DNA of 64,000 nt from Suillus spraguei. Its lineage: Eukaryota > Basidiomycota > Agaricomycetes > Boletales > Suillaceae. The DNA lies in assembly GCA_016800925.1 (NCBI GenBank), contig JABCPU010000073.1:155160-219159 (forward strand), written 5' to 3'. Positions 45,058-57,440 of the stretch are shown here, in pieces (position 1 is the stretch's first letter; the number at the start of each line of letters is the position of its first letter). Made by a program: the position numbers and the translations under genes. The notes below the pieces were generated by a model. It saw only the letters and a list, made by a program, of their open reading frames with translations, made no database searches and was not told where the DNA came from.

Positions 45058-46822
45058 GTTGTCGAGGATATTATTCCAGCCGAAGTTTATTGTAGCACTA
45101 TAGACATGTGCTTAGCTTCGGGTCGAAGACTACTACTAGTGGGTCAAGCACTGGCAGCTGACAGATATTTATATTATCGTCAACAAGCACTGCAGCAGGA
45201 AAACACAGTTGTTGGCCGCTGGTTCATTTGACAAAACGATGAAATGGTAGGATACCAAAACCTGGCAGCAGGGTGACCGGCGTAAAGTCAACTGCTTACG
45301 GCATCTGTATCTGAACTTCTTCAAGTTGACCGTGACATTGTGCAACAACTTGAATATTCAAATTTATAATTCAGACGGCGTTGCATCCTTTAAGGCCCAC
45401 AAATTATGGAACTACTCGCGTAGATGGACCCTCTGGTAATAATCTCAAATCTACCATACGCAAGTAGAATAGAATATGGCAGCAGGTTGGTGTTCCTTGG
45501 ACTGGTCACTGGCACTAGTGTCCTCAGCGGAGGTGGTGATGAGACTCGGAGTACTTCAGGGCATACATCCAAAGGCGTCCTGACTCGCATACCACACCAA
45601 CGCCAATAACCATTCCTCCTATGCCCATAGCTCGTTCGTTATGGCCCGGAATACGGCTGAGACTGTGCAATTTAGGATGCTATCAAGGTGAGATTCACCG
45701 ACCCATCATCACCTCTTACAAAGTGCTAATTTTTTTGGTAATATTGTCCATTACTCATTGACAGGTCATCTCTCCAAGAGCATCGCCCTCCGCGGAAAAG
45801 ACTATGTACTGGATGCGAAGGCAGCATTTGATGTTGTATCCATGTACATGTACATGGACAAAGATTCAGAAACTATTCATTTCCTGTTCTTGATCAAGGT
45901 ATGCTACAGCTTTCTCCTATACTCTCTGGCTCATCACGTACTTCTCATCGTCCTCTTCGGTGCAGATAAACATGATGAAGCAAACATATTCTTCAAAGAA
46001 TTTGTTAACTAGTTGTCAAAATGCCAATATTCATGCATGTCATATGGAAGTACGTATCATGCAGCTATGCGGAGTCATCAACACTAATATTTGCAACTTG
46101 CACATTAGGCACATCTAGGTCCACCACGATCATGACTCCGAACGCGCCAAGGGCCCAGCCAATGGAGAATGGTGGGACAACAAAATTTTCAAGAGTGAAA
46201 TCAACATGTAGAGTCGAGGTTTTTCAGGAAATTCGTCGGGCATGTTGATCAAATTTCAGAAAGACCTCGACAGTGTCTCTCATTTTTCCACTCCTTGGAC
46301 CTCGGTCAAGCACTTCATAACGACGTTAGACAATATCACCAGAATGCTTGACGGGCAGGCCTTTTCAACCTATCAATGAATGCCGATCATCTCCAGGCTT
46401 ATCTATTTTAAATGCTGCTCAACGATGATCTACTCACGAAGTCCGCTCTGTGCGGAACATTGAAATCCATTATATTCTAGACTCGTAACCAGTCTTTACT
46501 ATGTCTCGACTCCCAACCATCTTGTTGGTGACTACCCTAGTCCGATTTTGCCGATGGGCACTCAGGACCGTGCCTATTTGAGGGCTATTTTGGAGGGTCT
46601 TGATCAGCAGGCAAGTTGTACCTTGATTGATTTACTCCTCAACTTCAATTCTACTGTTGCGGAAATTAATATCGCAGCCCGCAGTAGTCACTAGTAGTCA
46701 CAGCTCTCAATTGCTGGAGCCGAGTCAACCTGACTCGATCAGTAAATTGTTCAATGAAAATTGTTCAGATGCCTCGCTAAACTAATCATTGTACAGACGT
46801 ACTCCAATCGTCCCCAGTAAAC
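45058..46822. other. Gene-island stretch without a firm gene
   Basis: Contains the promoter side of the dsRBD-like gene and several plus-strand fragments: VIISNLPYASRIEYGSRLVF (45424-45609), HLSKSIALRGKDYVLDAKAAFD (45758-45850, followed by a possible intron) and, near 46230-46420, QISERPRQCLSFFHSLDLGQ and NADHLQAYLF. Non-repetitive composition suggests one decayed or multi-exon gene. I do not recognise it. Confidence 0.3.
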
Positions 46823-47534
46823 ATGAGTCAGTGGCCATCTCTTCTAGCAGGGTGTGAAGGTGCAGAACCTCTTCCAACCACCTTCAATCCCGATGGAAAA
46901 TCTCTGTACAACCCACCTGGTCCCCGCTCGGCGGCTTACGACGAATTTCCGAAACAATTTGTTCCGTCTAAGAATGGTTTCGACTTCCATAGTGAGCCAG
47001 CCTATTACATGTTATTGGTGCTTCGATTTCACCATGGATGTCAGTTTATCACATGCCTGCCGTGGCTGCTCAGGCGCAGTATGCAAAAGAACTATATGAA
47101 CGTATAAGAAGGGAGTTTCCAGAGGTGGGCTCTTTCTCTTGCATCATCCGATAGTTCATTTCTCACAACTTAGTTGCGTATACATAACTTCTGGGATAAA
47201 CAATATGGTGCGTATCCGTTCATCCAATAGATGCCGCACAGCGTGGTGCTCACCCTTATTTTCGAAGGTCCTCATCCTACTGCCGTGTTCGAGGTAGATA
47301 CATTCAACCCCCACCAGACCGGAGCATTCTTTTCTTGGCTTGTCGTCCATCGGGGACCTTGCGAGTAAGTGTCAATATTCACAATATTTCACCTTAGCTG
47401 GTTAATCTGCACGTTTCAGCGTCCTCGTACACCCGAACACTGGCGATTCACTCAGGGATCACACAGAGTTCGCAACTTGGATTGGAAGAAAATGGCCTTT
47501 GTATGACGAATGTCTTCCTAGTCGTTCAAGTTGA
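46823..47534 (+). CDS. DOPA 4,5-dioxygenase-family protein, multi-exon
   Basis: The ATG at 46823 starts MSQWPSLLAGCEGAEPLP. The conserved part reads AQYAKELYERIRREFPE (47068-47122), LRIHNFWDKQYG (47173-47206) and, after an intron (about 47208-47262), PHPTAVFEVDTFNPHQTGAF and SWLVVHRGPC. After a GTAAGT...CAG intron it ends with VLVHPNTGDSLRDHTEFATWIGRKWPLYDE and stops at 47534. This is the DOPA-dioxygenase domain, a small vicinal-oxygen-chelate enzyme; the His of GPHP, VHRGP and VHPNTGD are the conserved positions, probably including the iron ligands. In Amanita muscaria the enzyme opens the ring of L-DOPA in betalain pigment formation; other members have unknown substrates. The junction at 46990-47060 (between DFHSEPAYYM and HMPAVAAQ) is uncertain and may hide an intron or a defect. 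Confidence 0.8.
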
Positions 47535-47842
47535 AGAGATACTCGGATTCGGAGCGTCCTCTAGTACGAAAATCCACCATCTAATGCATCATCAGTCTTG
47601 TAAAAAAACATTTTCGTTCATGTAGTATACCAGAGATATGTCATGGCTTGTGATTCGGTTTGGCTCATACATTCACAACCCCACCTGGTGGGTACGCCAC
47701 AGATGAGATCAAACTACGACGCCCCATTCAACCTTACATGAACAGCCTCGTCCCTTGATATCATGTCTGAGAATGATGAGACCAGCATGTTTGTTATCAG
47801 ACCTCCATAAACCCACCTCTGAAATCAGTACTGAACCCAAAG

Positions 47843-48150
47843 CCCCCGCGAAAGACTGCGCCGAAAGCGGATGCCTATACATACCTTGAGTACAAGAATA
47901 CTATGCACGACGAGGCATAACCCCTGATCCATCGATGTCAGACTCGGGGATGCCATGGGTGTGGGTGCTGCCTTTCAAGGTTTCCTGTGACTGTGTTTGG
48001 TTATTGGTGAGCCAGCGCCCTCGAACTTTACTTTCTTCTATCGTTTTGTAGGCTTTTCATGTTCACCTTGCGAGTGCACACCCTCGGCCATCTTTCGCTT
48101 TCCGTTAAATTTCTGAGACGAATCAGGTTCGAATGTCTGCAGAGACACGG
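47843..48150 (-). pseudogene. Duplicated fragment of the last exon of the dsRBD-like gene
   Basis: The stretch runs parallel to 42853-43265: GCGAAAGACTGCGCCGAAAG, GACTCGGGGATGCCATGGGT, TTCTATCGTTTTGTAGGC and CATCTTTCGCTTTCCGTTAA appear in the same order with many substitutions and gaps (a roughly 70-bp piece is lost near 47935). It covers only the Gly/Ser-rich tail and the basic segment, so it cannot make a functional protein. Confidence 0.85.
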
Positions 48151-49544
48151 GAGCCTCAACTCAGAGGCGCCACTCACATGAGCTCTCCGAAATCTATGAC
48201 ACGCCGGCGCACCTGAAGTGCTAGTCCTTCCATGGCTCAGCACAAGCATTCTATGGCCGCACAATGATTTGCTTCAAAAGCTCCTTGACTTGAACCAAGT
48301 CTGGTGCGGAGGTATGCCCCGTGATAGACTACATCTTGCGGTCAAAAAGCCTAGATGGTGTAGGTGCATACAACATACCATTTTTGTGGCGACATCTCAT
48401 TTCATGAGTGTGCAAGAAATCGCATGTTAATTCTCTAAGAACATTCCCCGGTCAAGTCGGAAAGTACGTCTTAGGCGCACGCTTTCACTCTCATTGTTGA
48501 GAGGCCGGTAAATGCGTTCAAGCTCAGAACAAAGAATGGAACAATAGCGAACTGTTGAAGATGAGTTAAACTGATCTCATGATAAGCTTTCCTCACAGCT
48601 TTGTGGCTGACACAGACCTCGAATGTCTGACCACACTAGAAAGACCCTGAATAAGCAAGGGCCACAGGCAACCAGCAGTGAGATTTGGGTGCCGGTCAAC
48701 ATTACAGGCGGTGGAATGTGTACCTCAACACTCCTAATGGTTCTGAAAAGATATTATAGCGAGAGTGGACTTTAAGTGAGGAGATTCAGAATATTACCTG
48801 CTCTGTAACTGTTCAACGTGTCTCTAACATGTGTGATTGACCCTATATATTCAGCGATAACTCTGACGCCAGGTCTTAGTCTTTAGACGAGTTATTCGAA
48901 GTTGTACTAGCTGCTTCGCTGCCGGCTGAAGATTCAGAATGTATGCCCATTAAGTATCGACCTGCTTCACGGAAGGTCCAGAAAGAGAGGAAAAGACGAT
49001 AATCATTGGCTGAGGCTAGTAACTAGCAGTCTGAGTCACTGTGATGAATAGAATAATGAAGAAATAGCCATGTGCATGAACCCGCACGAGATTCAAGAGT
49101 CGAGCATATTGTAGTGGTACTCAAAGTAACTTTTGAAACTACCTTTTGAACTCGCTTATAAGAGCTAGTTCGGAAACTCATGTGAAGTCAATTTGCGGTC
49201 GGCAGGCATGGTCGGCACGGGACACCCCGAGCAGCTGACCTTGAACCCCAGTGAGAAACGGTTCTAGCCGTATCGACGGAAAACGACCGAAATATCGCGA
49301 CAATATTTGCGTCGATTTGCGGAGACGGATGAGATTTATATGATATTTTCAGCGACTCGCATCGAGCGAGATATTGCAGAATCGAGCGTGTTTGCGTAGC
49401 GTAGATTCTAGTATATTGTAGTAGCTCCCAATTGACCTTTTGCATATTCGCACATCAACGCAAATCGAGTGAAAACGATTGTATTCCCGATAGCAAAAAC
49501 ATTACAATAATAATAATAATACCCCCCACCGTACACCGAATGCG
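48151..49544. other. Unassigned stretch with one shared repeat
   Basis: No convincing gene. At 49163-49247 a roughly 85-bp segment (GAGCTAGTTCGGAAACTCATG ... CCCCGAGCAGCTGACCTTG) matches the complement of 62695-62800, so a dispersed repeat ends here. An AATAAT run lies at 49506-49520. Confidence 0.45.
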
Positions 49545-51457
49545 CTAATGTATCGGTCCGTCAACGAACTTGTTGATCGTGCTGGCTGCGTTCCCAGTCC
49601 ACGTTCCATCCTTGACCTAAACAGATCATTAGTATGTGATTGTTGCGGGAGATATGGTACTTACGAGCGCTGCTGCATCAGTAAAACCTCGAATTACTTA
49701 ATCAGCCTTTTTTGGACTTTACGCTGGTTTTCACTTCTTTTCAAAAATGAGTGGCCTTTATTGCAGTTATTTTTCTCAATTCACTGCCTCGTCCTAACTT
49801 GAATATCTGGAATAGATTATTATTGTTGTTTCATGCAATTGCAATGGTTGGAGTTCACAATTTGTAAAGATCACCACTTCAGGGGAGGATTTAAACATAA
49901 AAATAATCAGTACTCTGTGCCACTTACTGGTACCAAATTTCTGTTTTTATATTTTTAAACACGTCTCTTAGGTTTATAAAACATATTGGAACTATTCCTG
50001 ATACTCAAGTTAGGACCAGGCAATGAATAAAGAAAAATAACTGCAATAAAGGCCACTCATTTTGAAAAGAAGTGAAAACCAGTGTAAAGTCCAAAAAAGG
50101 CTGATTAAGTAATTCGAAGTTTTACTGATGTGCCTCGCTTTCGTAGTTCTAGAGCAATCATATTAGCTAGCAAGGTACCAAAGAAAGTCAAACTTACCAC
50201 TTGACTGTCTTTTGACAGTGCATTCCAGTATATCTTGAAGTCGCCGGATGTGCCATTTGGGGCAATGATCTTGAGCCAGCGATGTGCGCAGAGGTTTCTG
50301 GACCAGTGCCATAAAACAATCAGTGAGTGTATCGAGGATAATCAGATGTGGTACTAGTACCTTCCATTTTTTGTTGCCAATGGCCGGAATTTCTTGGTCA
50401 TCGCTACGTCAGAAGTGTCATCTGTTGTACCAGCGGCAGCAGGCATTGGTGATGCGGTATCCGTGGCTGGTGCCATTGGTGGCAAGACAGCAGCACAGTT
50501 GGATCAGGGTTTTGCAGAGTGGGATCGTTTGCAAGGGGTGTGAGGGCCCAAGGGTGGCTCAAGGGGGTTGGGTTTCTTAGGAAGTACAAGTTTTGCACTA
50601 TAGATAATAGATTCAATGATATACCAGTTATAGTCAAGGAGAACTCACAGCAGATTCTTTATCTGAGGAAGAGAAGCCTTCATTCAAGTCAGAAAATCCT
50701 CATGAACAATGATGAAGGAAACACATGGTTGAATAAAGAGTGTTCTGAATATCCTGTAAGATAACTTCTGCTGGAGGGCTGGTAGCATGTGCACATTCAG
50801 ATGCAGTTGGCAAATGTTTGGACTCAGATGAAGATTGATCTGAATCTGTGGGACTTGTCAGTAGGGTGGTAGCCATGGTTGCACTGACAGTCGGGTCAAG
50901 TGTTGCCAGTGGTGCCATCACATCTGTTTTGTCAACCTTTGGCCATTTTGCTAAGTGATCAGAGGGAGGGCTTGAGTCGTCAGGTGACTCAGATGGTGCA
51001 TCATTAAGCTTCATAATTTTTGCTTCATACCAGAGGACTATGACCGTAACTAAGTTAGTAGAGCAAATTGAAGATGAAAAGCTGAAATACTTACTACAAT
51101 GGCATCTGAAGACTTCTTCCTCTTCTTGATGTGCGTTGATGCCCACAAGGAATAGCATTCAGTAGTGATAGCCTGGACTTTCCATCCATTGCTGCAAAGG
51201 GCAAGAATCGGGTGATGCCTCGCCATCTCATCTGCAACGTCATCCAATACCTCGGCCCCTGCACGACCCCACGTATCAGGTGCATGGTTGTTGTTGAGCA
51301 GTGTGTGCCAGATGTTTCACAACATTTTGAGGATGTTGGACACCTTGGCCTTCATAACAAGTTTGCCATCAGTATCTTCGAGGAATGGAAAAGGGCAAGC
51401 AGTACAATTCTCATGGGTCCATTGAAATGCGGGGGTCTTTGACCATTCGGTATACAT
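49545..51457 (-). pseudogene. Multi-exon hypothetical protein gene carrying a MITE
   Basis: From the ATG at 51457 the minus strand reads MYTEWSKTPAFQWTHENCTA, FPFLEDTDGKLVMKAKVSNILKML, a stop, then TWGRAGAEVLDDVADEMARHHPILALCSNGWKVQAITTECY and HIKKRKKSSDA (51290-51110). A Ser/Pro/Asp-rich linker follows (51000-50760). The C-terminal part reads RNLCAHRWLKIIAPNGTSGDFKIYW (50290-50210) and, beyond the MITE at 49676-50130, ends with VKDGTWTGNAASTINKFVDG and a TAG at 49545-49547. The last intron has GTAAGT and a TACTAATGA branch-like site. It resembles a repeated Agaricomycete hypothetical family; function is unknown. The stop near 51330 and the MITE argue for a pseudogene. Confidence 0.6.
49676..50130. 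mobile_element. 455-bp MITE with about 130-bp inverted ends
   Basis: The left end (CATCAGTAAAACCTCGAATTACTTAATCAG ...) and the complement of the right end (CATCAGTAAAACTTCGAATTACTTAATCAG ...) match over about 130 bp, through CAGTTATTTTTCT and into GCCTNGTCCTAACTTGA. The middle is AT-rich and non-coding. Flanks are TG on both sides only, so the duplication length is unclear. The CATCAGTAAAA end is shared with the element at 16945-18150. Confidence 0.88.
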
Positions 51458-52150
51458 GTCTTCAGTCCAAAATCGAGTCTTTGGGTAGTCGTGTCAGTTG
51501 AGTGGCTGGAGTTGTGATTTCATGGCAGGGACAATGCCAGAAGGTTTGAATTTGACACCACCGATGGTTAGCCCTGTAAAAGACGAAATGGGCAGAACTT
51601 TTGAGAAAATTGTTCTGGTGAGGGTGTTGAAGGCTGCTCTGCAGAATTATCAGCAGAAACACACATATACTCATATAAATCATATTTATATACTCATAAG
51701 TGTCGCATGTAGCAGTAAGCAAGCTATTCTCAACCTTCAAGCATTGTCCCTCACATTCTAAGGACTGTATGCAATAATTTGAGCGTGTATATGCATTCTA
51801 TTATGATAATTCAGCAAACAGTAGATATAGATGAAAGTACTCACTGAGCTGCCAGAAGGATCATTCCATGATGGGGGTCAGACTGTCTGGGAGTATCTAA
51901 AAAAGGGTTAAGGTTATTCTGCAAATGAGGAGTCTGATGCTGCTGGAAGGGACTTGGAAAGGAATAATCTGTGGACATGGTAGTCGTTTGAGGAAGAGAT
52001 ATGATGCAATAGGCTGATCTAGCATTATCGGAATGGTGTGATTTTGAAACTCAGTGATTCATATCTTTGTATGTGTTCAATTCATCACTTCAATGACATG
52101 TCTAAATTATTGCTTCACTGACAAGTCTTTCACGTGTGTTCTACTAATTT
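51458..52150. other. Stretch between two hypothetical genes
   Basis: May hold upstream exon sequence of the minus-strand gene (GLTIGGVKFKPSGIVPAMKS at about 51580-51520). The rest, to 52150, is AT-rich without a frame. Confidence 0.3.
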
Positions 52151-52159
52151 ATCTACTGG

Positions 52160-52685
52160 TATGGCTGCAACACCAGTTGGCCTCCTGAGTGCCATGGTAA
52201 GATTGTATGATATATTTTATTATCATTTATCTTTGACACAGAGAAGGCCACAGAGCCACTGCTGCAGAGTTTGATAATCACCAAGCAGGTGACTGTACAC
52301 AACCCTGTGGCCACAATATCTTGTGGTGAGTGCCTACAATTATCTATTCTATCATGATATAAATATATTCTACTCCCTTGCAGGTGCTGCTCAGCATTCT
52401 CGCTCTCCCAGTCCAACTGATGAAGACCTGCTCAACAAAGCCATCGCAAACCTGGTGGACTTTGATATGGACGGTGAACAGGCCAAAACCCCTGTGGACA
52501 ACAACAAAACTAATAGGTCCAACACATCAAAGTTTGAACAGGTCCTAGGCAAGCGTCCTTGTGGAGCATCTGGCAGCAATGACAAATCCAATGGGCATCA
52601 AGGGACTAGAAAGAGGACTAGATGCATGGGTATCAACTGTTGTTGCCTCGCATGTACAGGCTACGCTGGACCTTTGAGGGGCTAG
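52160..52685 (+). CDS. Small hypothetical protein, predicted three exons
   Basis: The ATG at 52160 gives MAATPVGLLSAM, then a GTAAGA intron to about 52245, then KATEPLLQSLIITKQVTVHNPVATISC. A second intron (52325 GTGAGT to CAG at 52383) leads to AAQHSRSPSPTDEDLLNKAI, DMDGEQAKTPVDNNKTN and a basic tail (LGKRPCGASGS, GTRKRTRCMG) with a Cys-rich INCCCLAC near the end, stopping at 52685. About 150 residues. No family recognised. The intron signals and the long last exon support a real gene, but it lies next to transposon genes and could be an element accessory protein. Confidence 0.42.
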
Positions 52686-52810
52686 GAAAGTGGACTGGTA
52701 TTGACTGTTGATGCCTTGCATGTACATTGAGTCGAAAATAAATGATGTTTTCATTCTTTATTATTGATCCTCCTGCTCCTCTTGACCATCCTCTTCAACC
52801 TGGACTCACA

Positions 52811-55800
52811 TTAATGTGACATCAAATCCAGTTTCTCAACCATAAAATACCTATCTTCCATAACACCAGATGGCAAAGTGGGACGATGGGGAATCATCAC
52901 AACAACAGCGGTGATCATTCTGACATCAATAAGTTGAAGTCCTTTGTTGCCACCATGAGTACACAACCACACAGTTCCATGGGACAAATCAAGGGGCTGC
53001 TGGTCTGGGCGTGAATAGACAGATATCATAGCAACATTTGCCCATGTGAGTTTAGGTATCTCATCATCTTTGTCATCCTTGTTGTTGTCCTCATTGTCAT
53101 TGTCATCCTCATCAGCAACAGCTTCAACAGCTAACTGTGTGAAGCACAAGACTTCAGCAAATTCATCAACATCATTGTGATGGAACTATGAGTGCAGTAA
53201 GTTCATGTGACTGCAAATCAATCTATGACAAATTTACCTTGACATTGCATAAAATTCATATAAACTCAGTAGATAATTTGGTTTCTTTCCATGCTGAACG
53301 AGCAATCTGACCATGTGGGAGGTGGAGCTGTGACCAGCATCTTATTGGAGGTGCAGGATGCACAAGGAAATTTGAGATGAGGGTGGCTTGAGCAGCGGGC
53401 ATATGTCTAGGTTTCCAGTTGCGTACTCGCAGAAGTACATAACCATTGCCAACATCAAAAGATCCCCAGGGATGCAGGGCATCACTAGTTTAAAATTGCA
53501 GGAGCATAGCCTTCAGAGCATTGACTCGACACCTCATTACACATATCTCCATAAAGTTGGACATTGTGTTAGAGGGTTGACACAAGTCAAATTCAATGTT
53601 GCCAATAGTTTGCTTGAGAGTCCATTGAGATAAACAACAAGGGCACCAACATGAGTCCCCTCCGCAGCTAAATGGTTTGCGAGATGAACACATGGACGAA
53701 TGAAGTGAATTTGGTCGACATGGCGCTGATAGTATATTCTCTCAAATTCCTCCTCCCACTCAGAAAAGCAAATACAAGCTTCTATCATCTCCGCAGTTGT
53801 GATGTGATACTGGCTCATGATGTGAAGGCCTTGTACAAACTTGCAGTAGTGTTGGAAGTACTTGAGAGGAAGGATACCATAGAGGAGTCTGGGGCCAATA
53901 CCAAAGAACAAGTGATGAACTCGCGTGCTTTGTAGAATGAGTGCATTTTCTGGGCAGGATTTTGAGGTGGGACATCAAAAGAACCAGGGAGGTGAGTGTG
54001 AGTAGCTGCAACAGCTTTTCCATGAGCTTCCCATGTATTGCGAATGAGAACGGCCCAGTCCCAATCTGCAACATAATCTGTAACAGTATGACAGTCTGCA
54101 ACACCACACCAAAGATCCATAAAAAGCGATGCCATGTTAGCACATGAAAAATGCATGATCTCAGAGGAAAAACACTCTGGTACACCAAGATTATGGTCAA
54201 CGTCTAGTCCAAGGAGAATGCTGGGTCCCACAATTCCAGTCATTGAGCAGTGTAACAAACATATTGGCGCTAGGCTTAAAACCCTATCTTTTGACACTCG
54301 TCTCACGTCTATAGGAGTTACCACTTGTCCATGGCTGTCTTACCCCTTTAGCACTTCTGCAGCATCCCACACTTACCATATACTGTACTGATTGCCGCAC
54401 CATGTTCCACATACCGATGTCCTCCCATGTCCTTGCTGCATCTGCATAGCTCCATTTGGTGCATTGTTTGTTTTATGTTCATTATCACTGATTCCACGGC
54501 AAGTCTTATCACATGTTGCCTCGTGCTATGTTTACATATGGTGGTTATTGTACTTGAGTGCTACTGATCTCGCCTAGAGCATTCCGAATACATACAAATT
54601 AGGATATAAGCACTGCGTACCCCGCACGATACATACCTGATTTTACCCCATTGCACATACTATAGGTCAGGATTATTGTCTAGCTCTTTTTACCCAGTAG
54701 TGGACTTAGTCTTTAAAGTTCATTACCGCTTGTTAATCGATCTCGCTCTTTCACCATTACTGCTGGACTCTAGATTGCTATTTTTATTGAACTTCTCATG
54801 CACCGCTACTTTACCGCTGAAAGTACCGGACTTCTTTACTGTTTCTTTGCACTGCTCGCAACTTTAACCGCAGATATTGTCGCTCATTACCACATGCTCG
54901 ATGCTACTGTTACTGACTTTGTTTCAATGACGCTAGTACCGCTACTTACTACACTAGTTCCAGCAGCATCACCACTGACCATGGCAACTTACCGCTGACT
55001 ATGATGCTACATTCGCACATTGGTTTGACTCAACTTGACCACACTAACAGGCATCCCCCTTTAGGGTCGAACGCTCTTGCTTTGCAAGTGAAGCAGACTA
55101 GACGAGCACAAGACCACACATACTAACTTAGGAGGTAGTTTATCTACAGCCCAGGTTAGGTTGTATCTTTACAGCAGTTCCATTCGTACTGTGTTTAATT
55201 TTGGGACACCATGAGGGTGTGCAGGTTCCTGATGTACAGCGCAGAGGTACCACAGTAAGGCCATGAACATCAATGTCTTTGTGTGTGCAGCCCGACTACA
55301 GTATAATTGTCTGGTTTCAGTAAGACAGGGTAATATTGAGAAGTGTGTGGCTTTCAGTGCCCTTGTAGACCACAGTACATGTGGCAACCATTTTTTGCTG
55401 TGTGTTCCAACAAGGCTACTCATGCAGATGAGGCTGGTCCATCCGCAAGGGCTAGAAAAATGAATGGATGGGATATGAACACTACATCACGCCAAGTGTC
55501 CCAAATAGACAGGACCCTCCCTCTGAAATTGCAGCAAGGTGGTGGAAGCCTGGGTATAAGAATGACTGAATGTATTTCGGCTTATTTGGACCAGGGATAA
55601 CACCTCCGGGAAGCACATGTTGTTTTAAGTAGTGGCAGTCAGGGAGTACTCGACAATAATCCATATGTAACCCAACAGTTCTAACATTTTGCTTTTCGAA
55701 GAGTTGAGTGCCGTCGATGGAGATCATAAGTACCATGTCTTCTGGTTTGATTCTACCTTGCCTGATGGCATCAAGGTATGTGCTCCCAGTGAGAATGTCC

Positions 55801-56720
55801 TCATAAGCATCAACATAACCCTCATTCCATCTAATCTCCTCACAAATTTGCTGTGTCCTCTCATTTCTATAGTTCATATGTTGCGCACTGCCTCATTCGT
55901 GCCACAACACCTGAAGCTGGGGCCTGATCAGAATAGTTTGAAAAACAGCATGAGGGACTTTCTTGTGTCCATGGCTGCGTGCCAGTTTTTTCTGGTCATA
56001 ACACAGTTCACCACACATTGGGACACATTTCTAGACCTGCATAAGGGCCAACAAAAGCTACACAAGAGTTGATGCATTGGTGGTCGACAATGGAGGAGGT
56101 ACCCGTAAGCTCATGAATAAGCTTCTTCACTTGGTATAGACTAGGAGCCTCTGAGTCAGGGTAGTGCTTTTGAACAGTGTTTCAAAAATTGTCATACACC
56201 ACTTCAGACAAGTGTTGGAGGGCTAAGAATAATGATATTGCAAGTTCTTCACACAGGTTGTCTATCTGACATGGGAACCTAGGTGGATTCTGCAAGCATA
56301 GGAGATCCTCTCCTTTCAAACCAACCCCATCATCGAGCATTGCACTCTGTAGTGAGCATATGAAGGACATGTCATGTTGGAGGTTGGGAAGCCACGCAGA
56401 TCGAAAGAGGTCATTGACATCAAGATCTTTGAGGGGATTATGCCAAGGAATTTTCTTGCATCACCGTCAACGTCTGGCGGGGGTGAACATTGGTGAACAT
56501 CTCACAGAGGGTCCTGCCATGGATTTGAGGGCTCATTCTGAGGATTGTAATCTAGGGGAACATGGAGGGGAGCATCGGGAGCTTCATACACAGGCTCGTG
56601 CACAGCATCAATAGCATAGTCAACAATATCATTGTCATCAGCTAATGGAGGCTCATCTAAAGATTGAATCATTGTTGATCAGTGATTTAAACTTCAAGAG
56701 TGAATATTCTTACCATAGTC
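52811..56720 (-). pseudogene. Second Tnp2 (Transposase_21, CACTA-type) gene, split by LTR-B
   Basis: Read from right to left on the minus strand: an acidic leader near 56640; LMISIDGTQLFEKQNVRTVG and HVLPGGVIPGPNKPKYIQSFLYPGFHHLAA (55760-55560); then LTR-B; then GPSILLGLDVDHNLGVPECF, SSEIMHFSCANMASLFMDLW, AVLIRNTWEAHGKAVAAT and HLPGSFDVPPQNPAQKM (54240-53930); EEEFERIYYQRHVDQIHFIRP (53740); and a tail NVAMISVYSRPDQQPLDLSHGTVWLC ... DRYFMVEKLDLMSH ending at 52811. This is the longer Tnp2-type protein of fungal CACTA elements, different from the 18-20 kb copy. An internal stop or shift occurs about every few hundred bases, for example between 56000 and 56600, so it is not functional. Confidence 0.85.
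54251..55173 (+). mobile_element. LTR-B nested in the second Tnp2 gene
   Basis: A complete 923-bp copy from TGTAACAAAC to TCTTTACA, flanked by GCAG on both sides (54247-54250 and 55174-55177; GCAGT if one more base is counted). It is the best full-length reference copy of family B in the window. No long ORF. Confidence 0.93.
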
Positions 56721-57440
56721 CTCAATGTCTGCTTCATGGGCACTTTTTTGAGGCTGTTCCTCATCAGAATAATTGTCCGCATTGACAAGGGACCTGCAGG
56801 CCCAGCACTAGTTGTTCTGAACATGTCTGACAGACCTGCTGCTTGAATTGTAGCCTTTTCTTCCTCATTTGGAGCATGCTGTAGGTGGCAGAACCATGTA
56901 GCACAAGAACTAAGCTTTGTCCAAACACCATGACAGTAGCATTAGCAGTTGCACCGATGTTCTTGAGGCTCTGGCATACTCGATGTGGCTTCAAAACACG
57001 TCAGAGTACAACAGGACAAGTGCCAAGGAAGAAATGTAGATGGATGGGCAAGCCCCACTGTGCATGTTAACCCCAGATCAACCTACAAAAGGCTTCTCCA
57101 AGCATGCACAACCTATCAAGCCACTTCACCTACAGAAGGCTTAGCAACTCAGGGAGATGTTGAATGGCCCATGGGAGGACAGGGGGGAGAATACAATAAT
57201 GATTACTTACATCTAGAGCTTTGAGCCAATAGTGTTGGTTATGTGAGCTTATACACAGTTGATCGAGATCAATTGTGTGTGAGCAGCATGAGTGCATGAG
57301 CAGTGTGTTGAACAATGTTGAATATTTGATTATGCGATCGAGTTTTGATGACATGTGTTTACATTTATTGATGTGCATAGTTAACACAATATTATCAACA
57401 TATAACTAATATTTTTGTCATTTGCCATTGATATGGCTAG
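56721..57440. other. Stretch between Tnp2 and Harbinger genes
   Basis: Possible Tnp2 N-terminal exon on the minus strand (HHAPNEEEKATIQAAGLSDMF at about 56890-56820). The rest is AT-rich and probably contains the facing ends of the two elements. No terminal repeats could be fixed by eye. Confidence 0.35.
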
